Positions 17,003-25,699 of a DNA stretch of 64,000 nt are shown here, in pieces (position 1 is the stretch's first letter; each line of letters starts with the position of its first letter). The DNA lies in NCBI GenBank assembly GCA_963735045.1, contig CAVTIZ010000001.1, positions 558,001 to 622,000 on the forward strand. The letters run 5' to 3'. The notes beneath the pieces were generated by a model. It was not told where the DNA came from and did no database searches. It worked only from the letters and a program-made list of their open reading frames with translations. The position numbers and the translations under genes are program-made. Source of the DNA: Salsipaludibacter sp963735045 (GTDB taxonomy: Bacteria; Actinomycetota; Nitriliruptoria; Nitriliruptorales; Nitriliruptoraceae).

Positions 17003-17037
17003 TTGCTCCCATCTTGGAATCGTTCTATGTTGAGAAC
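17003..17037 (+). promoter_or_regulatory. Catalase promoter with overlapping inverted repeat
   Basis: TTGCTC (17003-17008) and TATGTT (17026-17031) are spaced by 17 bases and form a good promoter 98 bases before the catalase start. The perfect inverted repeat GTTCT-N6-AGAAC (17022-17037) covers the -10 box. An adjacent TTGGAATCGTTCTAT resembles a degenerate Fur/PerR box. A repressor bound here would block the promoter; the divergent Fur-family gene is the natural candidate. Confidence 0.55.
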
Positions 17038-17128
17038 AGTTGGTGGGGACGGTCGGCAACGGCCCGGCCCACCCGGCCACCCGGCACGACCTGCACGGTG
17101 GCCATCCGCGAACCAGGAGCCGCACCCC

Positions 17129-18613
17129 ATGACCAACCCGATCACCACCACCGATGCGGGCATTCCTGCACCGAGTGACAACCACTCGCTGACCGTCGGT
17201 TCCGACGGCCCCATCCTCCTGCAGGACCACTACCTGATCCAGAAGATGGCCCAGTTCAACCGCGAACGCGTCCCGGAGCGGGTCGTCCACGCCAAGGGCT
17301 CGGGCGCCCACGGGACCTTCGAGGTCTTCGACGACGCCGAGACGCCCAGGTGGACCAGGGCCGACTTCCTGCAGCCCGGGAAGAAGACGGAGATGTTCGC
17401 CCGGTTCTCGACCGTGGCCGGTGAGCTCGGGTCGGCCGACACCGTCCGGGACCCACGTGGCTTCTCGCTGAAGTTCTACACCGATGAGGGCAACTACGAC
17501 CTGGTCGGCAACAACACGCCGATCTTCTTCGTCAAGGACCCCAACAAGTTCCAGGACTTCATCCACAGCCAGAAGCGTCGCAGCGACACCGGTCGCCGGG
17601 ACAACAACATGCAGTGGGACTTCTGGACCCTGCGCCCGGAGTCGACCCACCAGGTCGCGTTCCTGATGAGCGATCGCGGCACCCCGCGGACCCTGCGCCA
17701 CATGAACGGCTACGGCTCCCACACCTTCACCTGGATCAACGCCGAGGGCGAGGCGTTCTACGTCAAGTACCACTTCAAGACCGACCAGGGCATCGACAAC
17801 TTCACCGCCGAGGAGGCCGACGAGCACACGATGGTCGACGCGGACTTCCACCGCGCCGACCTGTGGGACGCCATCGAGGACGGCGACTTCCCGTCGTGGA
17901 CCCTGGAGATGCAGATCATGCCGGTCGACGAGGCCGACGACTACCGCGTCAACCCGTTCGACCTCACCAAGGTGTGGCCGCACTCGGACTACCCGCCGGT
18001 CAAGATCGGGCGCATGACGCTGAACCGCAACCCCAGCGACTACTTCGCCGAGGTCGAGCAGGCCGCGTTCGAGCCGTCCAACATGGTCCCGGGCATCGAG
18101 GCGTCCCCGGACAAGATGCTGCTCGGGCGCCTGTTCAGCTACCCGGACACGCACCGGTACCGCATCGGCGCGAACTACCTGCAACTTCCGATCAACCGTC
18201 CCAGGTCGGAGGTCAACTCCTACAACAAGGACGGGCAGATGCGCTACGAGAACCCGGGCGACCCGGTCTACGCCCCGAACTCGGTGGGCGGCCCGCACGC
18301 CGACGAGGAGCGGTTCGGCGAGTCGTTCACCCCGACCGTCCAGGGCCACTTCACCCGTGAGCCCGCCCGGTCCCATGGTCCGGAGGACACCGACACCGCC
18401 CAGGTGACGGCCTTCTGGGAGCAGGTCCTCGACGAGCAGGACCGGACCAACATGGTCTCCAACATCGTCGGCCACGCCGGCGCCGACGAGGTCACCGACG
18501 AGATGCAGGAACGCGTCATCGCGTACTGGACCGCCGTCGCCGACGACCTCGGCAAGCGCGTCGCGGAGGGCCTGCGAAACGACGTCGACGAGACCCCCGG
18601 CGACAACCGCTGA
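17129..18613 (+). CDS. katA: Monofunctional haem catalase (clade 3, small subunit)
   Basis: A 494-residue cytosolic catalase with ATG at 17129 and AGGAG nine bases upstream. Catalytic His54 lies in RVVHAKGSGAHG, the distal Asn near residue 129 in GNNTPIFFVKDP, and the proximal haem ligand Tyr338 in RLFSYPDTHRYRIG. Length and motifs fit the small-subunit clade that also binds NADPH. It converts hydrogen peroxide to water and oxygen. It is divergent from a Fur-family regulator, which implies peroxide-inducible expression. The last ~345 bases are overlapped on the opposite strand by an unterminated reading frame of the LAHTG surface-protein gene. Confidence 0.97.
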   Translation: MTNPITTTDAGIPAPSDNHSLTVGSDGPILLQDHYLIQKMAQFNRERVPERVVHAKGSGAHGTFEVFDDAETPRWTRADFLQPGKKTEMFARFSTVAGELGSADTVRDPRGFSLKFYTDEGNYDLVGNNTPIFFVKDPNKFQDFIHSQKRRSDTGRRDNNMQWDFWTLRPESTHQVAFLMSDRGTPRTLRHMNGYGSHTFTWINAEGEAFYVKYHFKTDQGIDNFTAEEADEHTMVDADFHRADLWDAIEDGDFPSWTLEMQIMPVDEADDYRVNPFDLTKVWPHSDYPPVKIGRMTLNRNPSDYFAEVEQAAFEPSNMVPGIEASPDKMLLGRLFSYPDTHRYRIGANYLQLPINRPRSEVNSYNKDGQMRYENPGDPVYAPNSVGGPHADEERFGESFTPTVQGHFTREPARSHGPEDTDTAQVTAFWEQVLDEQDRTNMVSNIVGHAGADEVTDEMQERVIAYWTAVADDLGKRVAEGLRNDVDETPGDNR

Positions 18614-21600
18614 CCCATCCCGTACCACCGACGGGCCTCGCCACTTGGCGGGGCCCGTCGACCATGGAGGTGGCGTCGCGAGTGGAGGCGTCGGGCCGGG
18701 CCGCGCGGATCGGCCGTGGCTGGCGATGCGCGCAGGAGGCCCGGCAGGTCATGGACGACCCGGGGTCCTGGGTCCCGGGTCGGGCCCACGGGCGACGGGC
18801 GGGTGGGGCGGCTGGCCCGGCGAGGCGGTTCCGCCCCGCCGAGTCGGCGACCAGCCCGGACCAGGACCACACCGGCCGTCAACAGGGCGACGGCCAGCGC
18901 GACGAGCCACGGCGAGGCGGCACCGGTGTGGGCCAGCACCTCACCCTGGGCATCGTCGTCGCTGCTCCCCCCAGACCCCGACCCGGACGCCGACCCGGAC
19001 CCGTCGTCGACACCGTCACCGAACCTGACGGCGGCGGGCCCGGCGTCGTCGGCCCCCGTCCCGTCGAGCGTGCCCGCATCCGACCCGCCCGACTGCGACG
19101 CGGGATCGTCACCCGAATCCGCCGAGTCGTCGGCACCCGACGCGTCGTCCTCGCCGCCACCATCCGTACCGGCATCGTCACCACCGTCGTCGTCACCACC
19201 GTCGTCGTCACCACCGTCGTCGTCACCACCGGCATCGCCACCACTGTCGTCGTCACCACCGGCGTCGCCACTGTCGTCGTCGGCGCCGTCGTCGTCGCCA
19301 CCACCACCGGCGTCGTCACCACCGCCGTCCGACCCATCGTCGTCCCGTGCGGTCGCCGAGCCATCGGTCGCCGTCGCCGTGAACGAGCAGTCCACGGCCG
19401 TGGGGTCGTCACCGACCGTGTAGGTGGCCCTCAGTCCGTCGACCTCGACCCCGCCACCGCCGCAGTCCAGCGCCACGTCGTAGTCGTCGGCCGAGCCGGA
19501 CGTGAACGCCACGGCCAGCTCGACCGTGGTCCCGAGTTCGACATGGGCGACCGCGGGGTCGACCTCACCGTCGGCGGTGGCGCGACCACGGGCCAGCACG
19601 TCACGCTCCCGTTCCTGTGCGGTCATCACGGTCCCGTCGTCGCGGACGGCCCCGGTCGGGGCGACGGACCCGGCCGCCGCCAGCATCGCCCTCGGCGTGT
19701 CCACGCCCGGCGACAGTGCCCCCTGGACCTCGCCGGACCCGGTGGCACGGATGGTGAACTCCACGGCATCACCGGACGAGCCACCGTCGAAGGTCGCGCC
19801 CAGCGTGACCGTGGCGGTCGACGCGTCGGCACCGGAGATCTCGTGGAAGCCGTTGGCGCCGTCGTTGCCCCCTTGCTCCCCGGGGGCGGCCTGGACGGTG
19901 CCCTGCACGACGAACGCCCCGACGGCGTCCGACACGGTGTAGTCCCCCGGCAGGTCCTTGTAGAAGGCCCGCAACGTCCGCGCGTCGACCCGCTCCACCT
20001 GCGAGGAACCCACCAGGGCGATGGTCGCGCCACCGGCCACGTCGGGGAAGTACAGCCGCAGCCCCGACGAGTTCTGGATCACGTCGTCGGCGGTGAGGTC
20101 CTGGTCGAAGCGGAACAGGAAGCTGTCGTCGCGCAACTCGGCACCGACGAGGTCGGGGTTGTCGGTGGCCTCCCCGGGCGTGATGTCCGCGGACTGGTTG
20201 ACGTTGGCCGGCGCACGTGCGGTGATCTTCGCCTCGTCGGAGTTGACCACCCCGGTGTCGACGAACCCGCGTGCGACGTCGGCCGGGTCCAGCCGGCCGG
20301 GGAAGGCCACCGTGACCACCCGGTCGCCGTCGACGTCGGACGCGGCCGTGACGTTGGTGGTGCCCGACACGGCGTCGCCGCCGTCGGCGGGCACGAGCGC
20401 GAAGTTCGACTGGTCGCCGCCGTTGAGCCAGGCCGGCTGGTCGAACACGAAGTCCACGCACGTGGTCTGGCCCCCCTGGCTGCTGGCCGGTCCGCGGCGG
20501 AAGTTGCCGATCGCCTGCAGGTCCGGGGCCGTGGTCGGGCCCGACTCGTCGCCCTCCTCGCCGGCCTGGGTCGCGGCCTCGCAGACCGTCGCGCCGGTGT
20601 CGTCCAACGGCGTGAGTTCGTGGAAGCCGTTGGCGCCGTCGTTGGCGCCGGCCTCGTCCGGGGCAGCCTGGACCGAGCCCTGCACGACGTAGCCGCCGAC
20701 GGCCTCGTCGATCGTGAACTCGCCGGGGAACTCGTTGTAGGTGGCCCGCAGGGTGCGCGGTCCCTCGACCTGGACCAGCGAGGAGCCGACGAACGGGATC
20801 GTGGAGTTGGACCCGACCGGCTCGGGGAAGTACAGCCGGAGTCCGGAGGTGTTCTGGACCACGTCGTCGGTGGTCAGGTCCTGGTCGAACGCGAACAGCA
20901 CCTGGTCACCGTCGATGGTGATCGAGACGACGTCGGGGTTCTGCGTGTCGGTGGTCGGCGACAGGTCCGCGGACTGGTTGACGTTCGTGGGGTTGTCGGC
21001 GTTCGCGCCGGACTCGCGCGAACTGACGACCTCGGAGTCGACGTAGCCACGCGCGAAGTCCTCGGCGACCAGCTCGCCCGGGAAGGGCACCGTGACCACG
21101 CGGTCCCCCGCGGCGTCGCGGGCCGTGACGTTGGGGGTGCCCGAGATCGCGTCGTCACCGGTGACCGGCACCAACCCGAAGTTCGACACGTCGCCGCCGA
21201 CGAGCCAGGCGACCTGGTCGAACACGACGTCGACACACGTGGTCGGCGTGCCCTGGCTGGTCACGGGACCGCGGCGGAAGTTGCCCACCGACACCACGTC
21301 GGGGGCGATGGTCGGTCCCGAGCCGTCACCCTGCTCACCGGTCTCGGGGGCCTCGGCGCACACCACCGCACCGGTGTCGTCCAGCGGCGCCAGCTCGTGG
21401 AAGGCGTTGACGCCGTCGTTGCCACCGCGTTCGCCCTCGGCCGCCTGCACCGTGCCCTGTACGACGTACCCGCCCACGGCGTCGTCGAGGGTGAGCTCGC
21501 CCGGCAGGGTGTTGTAGGTCGCCCGCAACGTGCGTGGGCCCTCGCGTTGCACGATCGATGACCCCGCGAACGGGATCCTGGCGTTGGACCCGACCGGCTC

Positions 21601-23079
21601 GGAGAAGTACAGCCGCAGTCCCGACGAGTTCTGGGACACGTCGTCGCTGGTCAGGTCCTGGTCGAACTCGAACAGGACCTGGTCGCCGTCGACGGTGATG
21701 GCGGTCACGTCGGGGTTGTCCGTCGTGGTGGCGTCGCCGACGTCGGCGGACTGGCTGATGTTGGACGGGTCGTCGTTGGTGGCGCCGCCGGGATCGGAAC
21801 TGAGCACCTCGGCATCCACGTACCCACGGGCGACGTCGCCCTCGGCGATGACGCCGGGGAACGGGATGGTGATGACGCGGTCGCCGTCCCGGTCGTCGGG
21901 GGCCGTCACGTTGGTGGTGCCCGACACCGCGTCGGTGCCGTCCAGCGGCACGAGCTGGAAGCTGGCCTGGCCGCCGTTGACGATCGCGGTGGGCTGGTCG
22001 AACACGAAGTCCACGCAGGTGGTCCGGGTGCCCTGGGCCGTGGTCGGCCCCGACCGGAAGTTGCCGACGGCCACCAGGTCGGGGGCGTCGGTCGGGCCGC
22101 GTCGGGAGCCCGACTCCCCGGTCTCGGGTGCCGGCTCGCAGAAGCTGACCTCGCCCTCCACGGGCGCCAGGTCCTGGAAGGCGTTGGCGCCACCGTTGGC
22201 CCCGCCGCCGTCGGCCTGCACCGTGTTCTGCTGGACGAACGCCCCCACGGCGTCACCGAGGTCGTAGTCCTCGGGCAGGTCACCGGGGAAGGTCGCCCGC
22301 ATCGTCGTGTCGTCCTCGCGCGCGGCCACCGCGGCACCGACGCTCGGGATGGTGCTGGACTGGTTCGCCTCGGGGAAGTACAGCCGCAGCCCGGAGTTGT
22401 TCTGGACCACGTCGTCGGCCGTGAGCGCCTGGTCGAACTCGTAGAGCACCTGGTCACCGTCGAACCGGACCGACACGAGGTCGGGGTTGGCGGTGGTGCC
22501 CGCCCGGCCCGATCCGCCGCGGATCGGCTCGGACTGGTTGATGTTCCCGGGTGCGTCCGACGACACACCGTTGGCGTCGGCGTTGACGACGCCGGTGTCC
22601 ACGTAGCCCCGGGCGAAGTCGGCGGCGGCGAGGTCACCGTCGTAGAGCACGGTCACCACCTCGTCGCCCTCGCGGTCCTGCTCGGGGGGCAGTCCACGAC
22701 CGTCGACGGCGTCGTCGGCCGTCACCGGCACGAGGTGGAAGTTGCTGTGGTCGCCACCGTTGAGGTGGGCGGTGTCGTCGAAGGTGAAGTCGACCAGGGT
22801 CTGGTCACCGCCGTCGTCGTCGGACGGCCCGGCCCGGAAGTTGCCCACCTCCAGCAGGTCGGGCGCCTCGGTCCCGGGCGGATCGGCGTCCGCGGGGTCG
22901 ACCACCCCCGGTGCACCCGGGAGCACGAACACCGCGACCGTGGCCACCCCGACCAGCACCGCCAGCGGCAGTCGGACCCGAGCAACCGGCCACCGCTGCA
23001 CGCGGGTCGGGCGGTCCGGTGCTCGCCGACGACCCGGTCCTGCGGCCTCGTCGTGTCGTCGTGGCGTCGGTGTGGTCAT
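18268..23079 (-). CDS. Surface protein with four ~255-residue modules and LAHTG sorting signal
   Basis: ATG 23079 overlaps the stop of the preceding gene (ATGA). The 1603-codon frame encodes an N-terminal membrane or signal helix (about residues 36-56) and four copies of a ~255-residue module starting near residues 73, 330, 590 and 850. The module core reads APDLxxVGNFRxGP, TTCVDFVFDQPA, GDRVVTVxFPG, ARGYVDTGVV, NVNQSAD, SGLRLYFP, DAVGGYVVQGTVQAA. Then come a beta domain, an Asp/Gly-rich repeat stretch, and LAHTG (bases 18922-18936) with a hydrophobic helix and RAGRRLGG, a class E-type sortase signal. No stop follows: the frame runs on, antisense through the terminator and the end of the catalase gene, to 18268. 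The functional end is probably near 18800; a frameshift is suspected. Confidence 0.7.
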   Translation of the reverse strand: MTTPTPRRHDEAAGPGRRRAPDRPTRVQRWPVARVRLPLAVLVGVATVAVFVLPGAPGVVDPADADPPGTEAPDLLEVGNFRAGPSDDDGGDQTLVDFTFDDTAHLNGGDHSNFHLVPVTADDAVDGRGLPPEQDREGDEVVTVLYDGDLAAADFARGYVDTGVVNADANGVSSDAPGNINQSEPIRGGSGRAGTTANPDLVSVRFDGDQVLYEFDQALTADDVVQNNSGLRLYFPEANQSSTIPSVGAAVAAREDDTTMRATFPGDLPEDYDLGDAVGAFVQQNTVQADGGGANGGANAFQDLAPVEGEVSFCEPAPETGESGSRRGPTDAPDLVAVGNFRSGPTTAQGTRTTCVDFVFDQPTAIVNGGQASFQLVPLDGTDAVSGTTNVTAPDDRDGDRVITIPFPGVIAEGDVARGYVDAEVLSSDPGGATNDDPSNISQSADVGDATTTDNPDVTAITVDGDQVLFEFDQDLTSDDVSQNSSGLRLYFSEPVGSNARIPFAGSSIVQREGPRTLRATYNTLPGELTLDDAVGGYVVQGTVQAAEGERGGNDGVNAFHELAPLDDTGAVVCAEAPETGEQGDGSGPTIAPDVVSVGNFRRGPVTSQGTPTTCVDVVFDQVAWLVGGDVSNFGLVPVTGDDAISGTPNVTARDAAGDRVVTVPFPGELVAEDFARGYVDSEVVSSRESGANADNPTNVNQSADLSPTTDTQNPDVVSITIDGDQVLFAFDQDLTTDDVVQNTSGLRLYFPEPVGSNSTIPFVGSSLVQVEGPRTLRATYNEFPGEFTIDEAVGGYVVQGSVQAAPDEAGANDGANGFHELTPLDDTGATVCEAATQAGEEGDESGPTTAPDLQAIGNFRRGPASSQGGQTTCVDFVFDQPAWLNGGDQSNFALVPADGGDAVSGTTNVTAASDVDGDRVVTVAFPGRLDPADVARGFVDTGVVNSDEAKITARAPANVNQSADITPGEATDNPDLVGAELRDDSFLFRFDQDLTADDVIQNSSGLRLYFPDVAGGATIALVGSSQVERVDARTLRAFYKDLPGDYTVSDAVGAFVVQGTVQAAPGEQGGNDGANGFHEISGADASTATVTLGATFDGGSSGDAVEFTIRATGSGEVQGALSPGVDTPRAMLAAAGSVAPTGAVRDDGTVMTAQERERDVLARGRATADGEVDPAVAHVELGTTVELAVAFTSGSADDYDVALDCGGGGVEVDGLRATYTVGDDPTAVDCSFTATATDGSATARDDDGSDGGGDDAGGGGDDDGADDDSGDAGGDDDSGGDAGGDDDGGDDDGGDDDGGDDAGTDGGGEDDASGADDSADSGDDPASQSGGSDAGTLDGTGADDAGPAAVRFGDGVDDGSGSASGSGSGGSSDDDAQGEVLAHTGAASPWLVALAVALLTAGVVLVRAGRRLGGAEPPRRASRPTRPSPVGPTRDPGPRVVHDLPGLLRASPATADPRGPARRLHSRRHLHGRRAPPSGEARRWYGMGQRLSPGVSSTSFRRPSATRLPRSSATAVQYAMTRSCISSVTSSAPAWPTMLETMLVRSCSSRTCSQKAVTWAVSVSSGPWDRAGSRVKWPWTVGVNDSPNRSSSACGPPTEFGA
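18629..18660. terminator. Hairpin terminator downstream of catalase
   Basis: CGACGGGCC-t-CGCCA and TTGGCG-g-GGCCCGTCG form a long nearly perfect GC stem about 16 bases after the catalase stop codon. It would end the catalase transcript and, being symmetric, probably also the converging surface-protein transcript. Confidence 0.75.
19175..19330. repeat. Asp/Gly-coding tandem microrepeat
   Basis: A 15-base unit based on GTCGTCGTCACCACC is repeated with small changes. On the coding (minus) strand it encodes runs of Asp and Gly (GGDDD-like) between the module region and the sorting signal. Such acidic stalks are seen in cell-wall proteins and can bind calcium. Length could vary by slippage. Confidence 0.8.
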
Positions 23080-25340
23080 GATCGGTCCTCCGGGTCGAGC
23101 ACGAGTTCGGCGAAGGCCGCCGACCCGTCGTTGCCACCGCGGGATCCCGGTGCGGCCTGGACCGCGCCCTGCACCACGAAGGCGCCCACCGCATGGCCGA
23201 CGTCGCGACCGCCGGGAAGGTCCCCGAAGGAGGCCCGCAGGGTCGTGTCGGACTCGCGCACCACCAGCTGGGCCCCGGCATCGGGGATCCGCGACGACTC
23301 CCGGGCCTCGGCGAAGTAGACGCGCAGTCCACTGGTGCTCTGGACCACGTCGTCGGTGGTCAGTGGCTCGTCGAACACGAAGAGCAGTTCCTGGCCCTCC
23401 CGACGAACCGCCAGCAGGTCCGGGTTGCGGGTGCGCCCCTCGTTGCCGACCACCGCGGACTGGTTGACGTTGAGCGGGGCCGCCGCCGTGGCCCCCGACG
23501 GGTCGCTGCCCACGACACCACTGTCGACGAAGCCACGCGCGAGGTCGTCGGGCCGCAGGACACCCGGGAAGGCGATGGTGACCACCACGTCGCCGGACTG
23601 GTCGTGGGGGACGACCACGTTGGTGGTGGCGTCCAGGGCGTCGCCCGCGTCCATCGCCACGAGGTGGAAGTTCGTGCGATCGCCACCGACCAGGTCGGCC
23701 GGTTGGTCGAACACGAAGTCGACACAGGTCGTCCGGGTGCCCTGGGAACTGGTGGGTCCGGGCCGGAGGTTGCCCACCTCCAGCAGGTCGGGAGCCGTGG
23801 TGGGGCCCGAACCGTCGCCCGTGCGGCCCGCACGGGGGGCCGGTGCACACACCACCGCGCCGGTGTCACCCAGTGGCGACCGCTCGGCCAGGGAGCTGAC
23901 CCCGTCGCGTTCGCCACCTCGACCGGCTGCGGCCTGCACGGTCCCCTGGGTCACGAAGCCGCCGACGGCGTCGTCGAGTCCGAACCGACCCGGCATCGTG
24001 GTGTAGGTGGCCCGCAGCGTCCGGGCGTTGACCCGTGTCACCACCGACGAACCGACCTCGGCGATGCGGGTGCCACCCGCGACCCCGGGGAAGTACAGGC
24101 GCAGCCCCGAGGTGTCCTGGATGACGTCGTCGCTGGCGAGGTCCTGGTCGAAACGGAACACCACCTGGTCGCCGTCCTTGACGATGGCGACCACGTCGGG
24201 ATTGGCCGTCAGCCCGTCGTTGCCCAGGACCGCCGACTGGTTGACGTTGAGCGGGGCCGCCGCCGTGGCCCCGGCGGCATCGGACCCGACGACCCCGGTG
24301 TCCACGGTGCCGCGGGCGACGTCGCCGGCGACCAGGGTCCCGGGGAAGACCACCGTGACGACCCGGTCGCCGGGCACCTCGTCGGGCACGTCCACCGCGG
24401 TCGACGCGTCGATGGCACTCCCGCCGTCGAGCGGGACGAGGTGGAAGTTGGTCCGGTCCCCACCCACCAGGAAGGCCGGTTGGTCGAACACGAAGTCGAC
24501 ACAGGTGGTGCGCTCGAACTGCGCCGTCGTGGGCCCCGTGCGGAAGTCGCCGACCGCGACCAGGTCCGGGGCGTCGGTCGGGCCCCCACGACCACCCGGG
24601 TCGCCGGCGTGGCGCGACACCGGGCACACCTCCGCCCCCGAGTCCACCAGCACACCGACCTCGTCGAAGGCGTTGTGGCCGGCGTTGGCACCACGTCCGC
24701 CACCGACCGCACGCACGCCGCCGGGACGGACGTAGGCACCGGCCGCGTCGGCCAGCGAGCCACTTGGCAGGCTGGTCCCGAAGAAGGCCAGCAACGTCCA
24801 CGGGTCGGCGAGTTCGACCACCTCGGCCGCGGTGGCGCGCAGGTACGTGGAGTCGCCCGACGTGGGCCAGTACAGCCACAGGCTGCCCGGGTCCACGTCC
24901 CCGCTCGCCAGTTCCTGGTCGAACTCGAAGCGCACGAGGTCGCCGTCCAGGGTCACCTGGACCAGGTCGGGGTTGGCCGTTCGTCCCTCGTCGGTGATCC
25001 CCACCGCCTGGTTGGTGTTGAGGGGGTGGCTCGCGTTGGCGCCGGCGTCACGGGTGCTGACCACCCCGCCGTCGACGAACCCGCGGGCCCAGTCCCCGCC
25101 ACTCCAGGCGCCGTCGAACCGGACGGTGACGATGTCGTCGCCGTCGGGGTCCTCGCCGACGGGGACGGAGCGCCCGCTCGCCGGCTCGCCGCCGTCCGGG
25201 GGCACCAGGTGGAAGTTGCTGCGGTCACCGCCGACCAGGTGGGCGACGTCGTCGAAGACGAAGTCCACCAGCGTCGCCGGGGGCCCGTCCTCCGACTCGA
25301 GGGACCGGAAGTTCTCCACGGACCGCAGGTCCGGCGCCGA
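19850..25340 (-). repeat. Seven divergent ~780-bp coding repeats across two genes
   Basis: Seven tandem copies of a ~780-base unit start at about 25333, 24572, 23793 (lipoprotein gene) and 22863, 22090, 21312, 20528 (LAHTG protein gene), read on the minus strand. They encode the same ~255-residue module. The two most N-terminal copies (first of each gene) lack the TTCVDF cysteine. The gene boundary falls between copies three and four, which suggests growth by duplication. Confidence 0.8.
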
Positions 25341-25493
25341 CGTGCCACCGTTGTCGATGACCGACGAGGCCCGCGAGGAGGTGAACCAGGCCGAGCACGC
25401 CCCGGTCGCCGACGCCAGGACGACCAGCACCAGCAGCGCGAGGTGGGCGGTGGGGGGTCGGGCGGCGGTGGGCCCGTGTCGTTCAGCCGGCAT
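23076..25493 (-). CDS. Putative lipoprotein with three ~255-residue modules
   Basis: An 805-residue protein starting at ATG 25493, which overlaps the end of the upstream small membrane gene by 11 bases. The N-terminus is a signal peptide (LALLVLVVLASATGAC) ending in a plausible lipobox, so the protein is probably lipid-anchored at Cys33. The rest is three copies of the module found four times in the next gene. Shared core motifs are TTCVDFVFDQPA (copies 2 and 3), GGDRTNFHLV, NVNQSA, SGLRLYFP and DAVGGFVTQGTVQAA. Copy 1 is the most divergent and lacks the TTC cysteine. No enzymatic motif is seen; a structural, adhesive or ligand-binding surface role is inferred. Confidence 0.75.
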   Translation of the reverse strand: MPAERHGPTAARPPTAHLALLVLVVLASATGACSAWFTSSRASSVIDNGGTSAPDLRSVENFRSLESEDGPPATLVDFVFDDVAHLVGGDRSNFHLVPPDGGEPASGRSVPVGEDPDGDDIVTVRFDGAWSGGDWARGFVDGGVVSTRDAGANASHPLNTNQAVGITDEGRTANPDLVQVTLDGDLVRFEFDQELASGDVDPGSLWLYWPTSGDSTYLRATAAEVVELADPWTLLAFFGTSLPSGSLADAAGAYVRPGGVRAVGGGRGANAGHNAFDEVGVLVDSGAEVCPVSRHAGDPGGRGGPTDAPDLVAVGDFRTGPTTAQFERTTCVDFVFDQPAFLVGGDRTNFHLVPLDGGSAIDASTAVDVPDEVPGDRVVTVVFPGTLVAGDVARGTVDTGVVGSDAAGATAAAPLNVNQSAVLGNDGLTANPDVVAIVKDGDQVVFRFDQDLASDDVIQDTSGLRLYFPGVAGGTRIAEVGSSVVTRVNARTLRATYTTMPGRFGLDDAVGGFVTQGTVQAAAGRGGERDGVSSLAERSPLGDTGAVVCAPAPRAGRTGDGSGPTTAPDLLEVGNLRPGPTSSQGTRTTCVDFVFDQPADLVGGDRTNFHLVAMDAGDALDATTNVVVPHDQSGDVVVTIAFPGVLRPDDLARGFVDSGVVGSDPSGATAAAPLNVNQSAVVGNEGRTRNPDLLAVRREGQELLFVFDEPLTTDDVVQSTSGLRVYFAEARESSRIPDAGAQLVVRESDTTLRASFGDLPGGRDVGHAVGAFVVQGAVQAAPGSRGGNDGSAAFAELVLDPEDRS

Positions 25494-25695
25494 GGTCGCG
25501 GCCGTCCGCCGAGTCCAGGGCCGTCATGGCCACTACGAGGTCGTCCAGCGGTGGCGCCCCCACGAGGACCCGCGACTCCAGTTCGGGGTCCGAGGCGGTG
25601 CGCTGCAGCCAGGGCAGCAGCAGTTGGAAGAACGCCCAGGTGAACAGCAGGACCAGCAGGACGATGGCGACCAGGATCTGGTGCTTGACCTTCAT
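25483..25695 (-). CDS. Small single-pass membrane protein
   Basis: A 70-residue protein; ATG 25695 lies 4 bases after the stop of the membrane-anchored PadR-like gene. Residues 6-30 form one strong membrane helix (ILVAIVLLVLLFTWAFF). The C-terminal half is soluble (DPELESRVLVGAPPLDDLVVAM). Not recognised as a known family. Its tight packing between the PadR-like gene and the repeat lipoprotein argues that it is a real operon member. Confidence 0.7.
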   Translation of the reverse strand: MKVKHQILVAIVLLVLLFTWAFFQLLLPWLQRTASDPELESRVLVGAPPLDDLVVAMTALDSADGRDHAG

Positions 25696-25699
25696 GGTG

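Noticed and set aside
19175..19330. Regular short repeats that could suggest a CRISPR array
   Set aside because: Units are 15 bases without spacers and encode Asp/Gly runs inside a protein frame.
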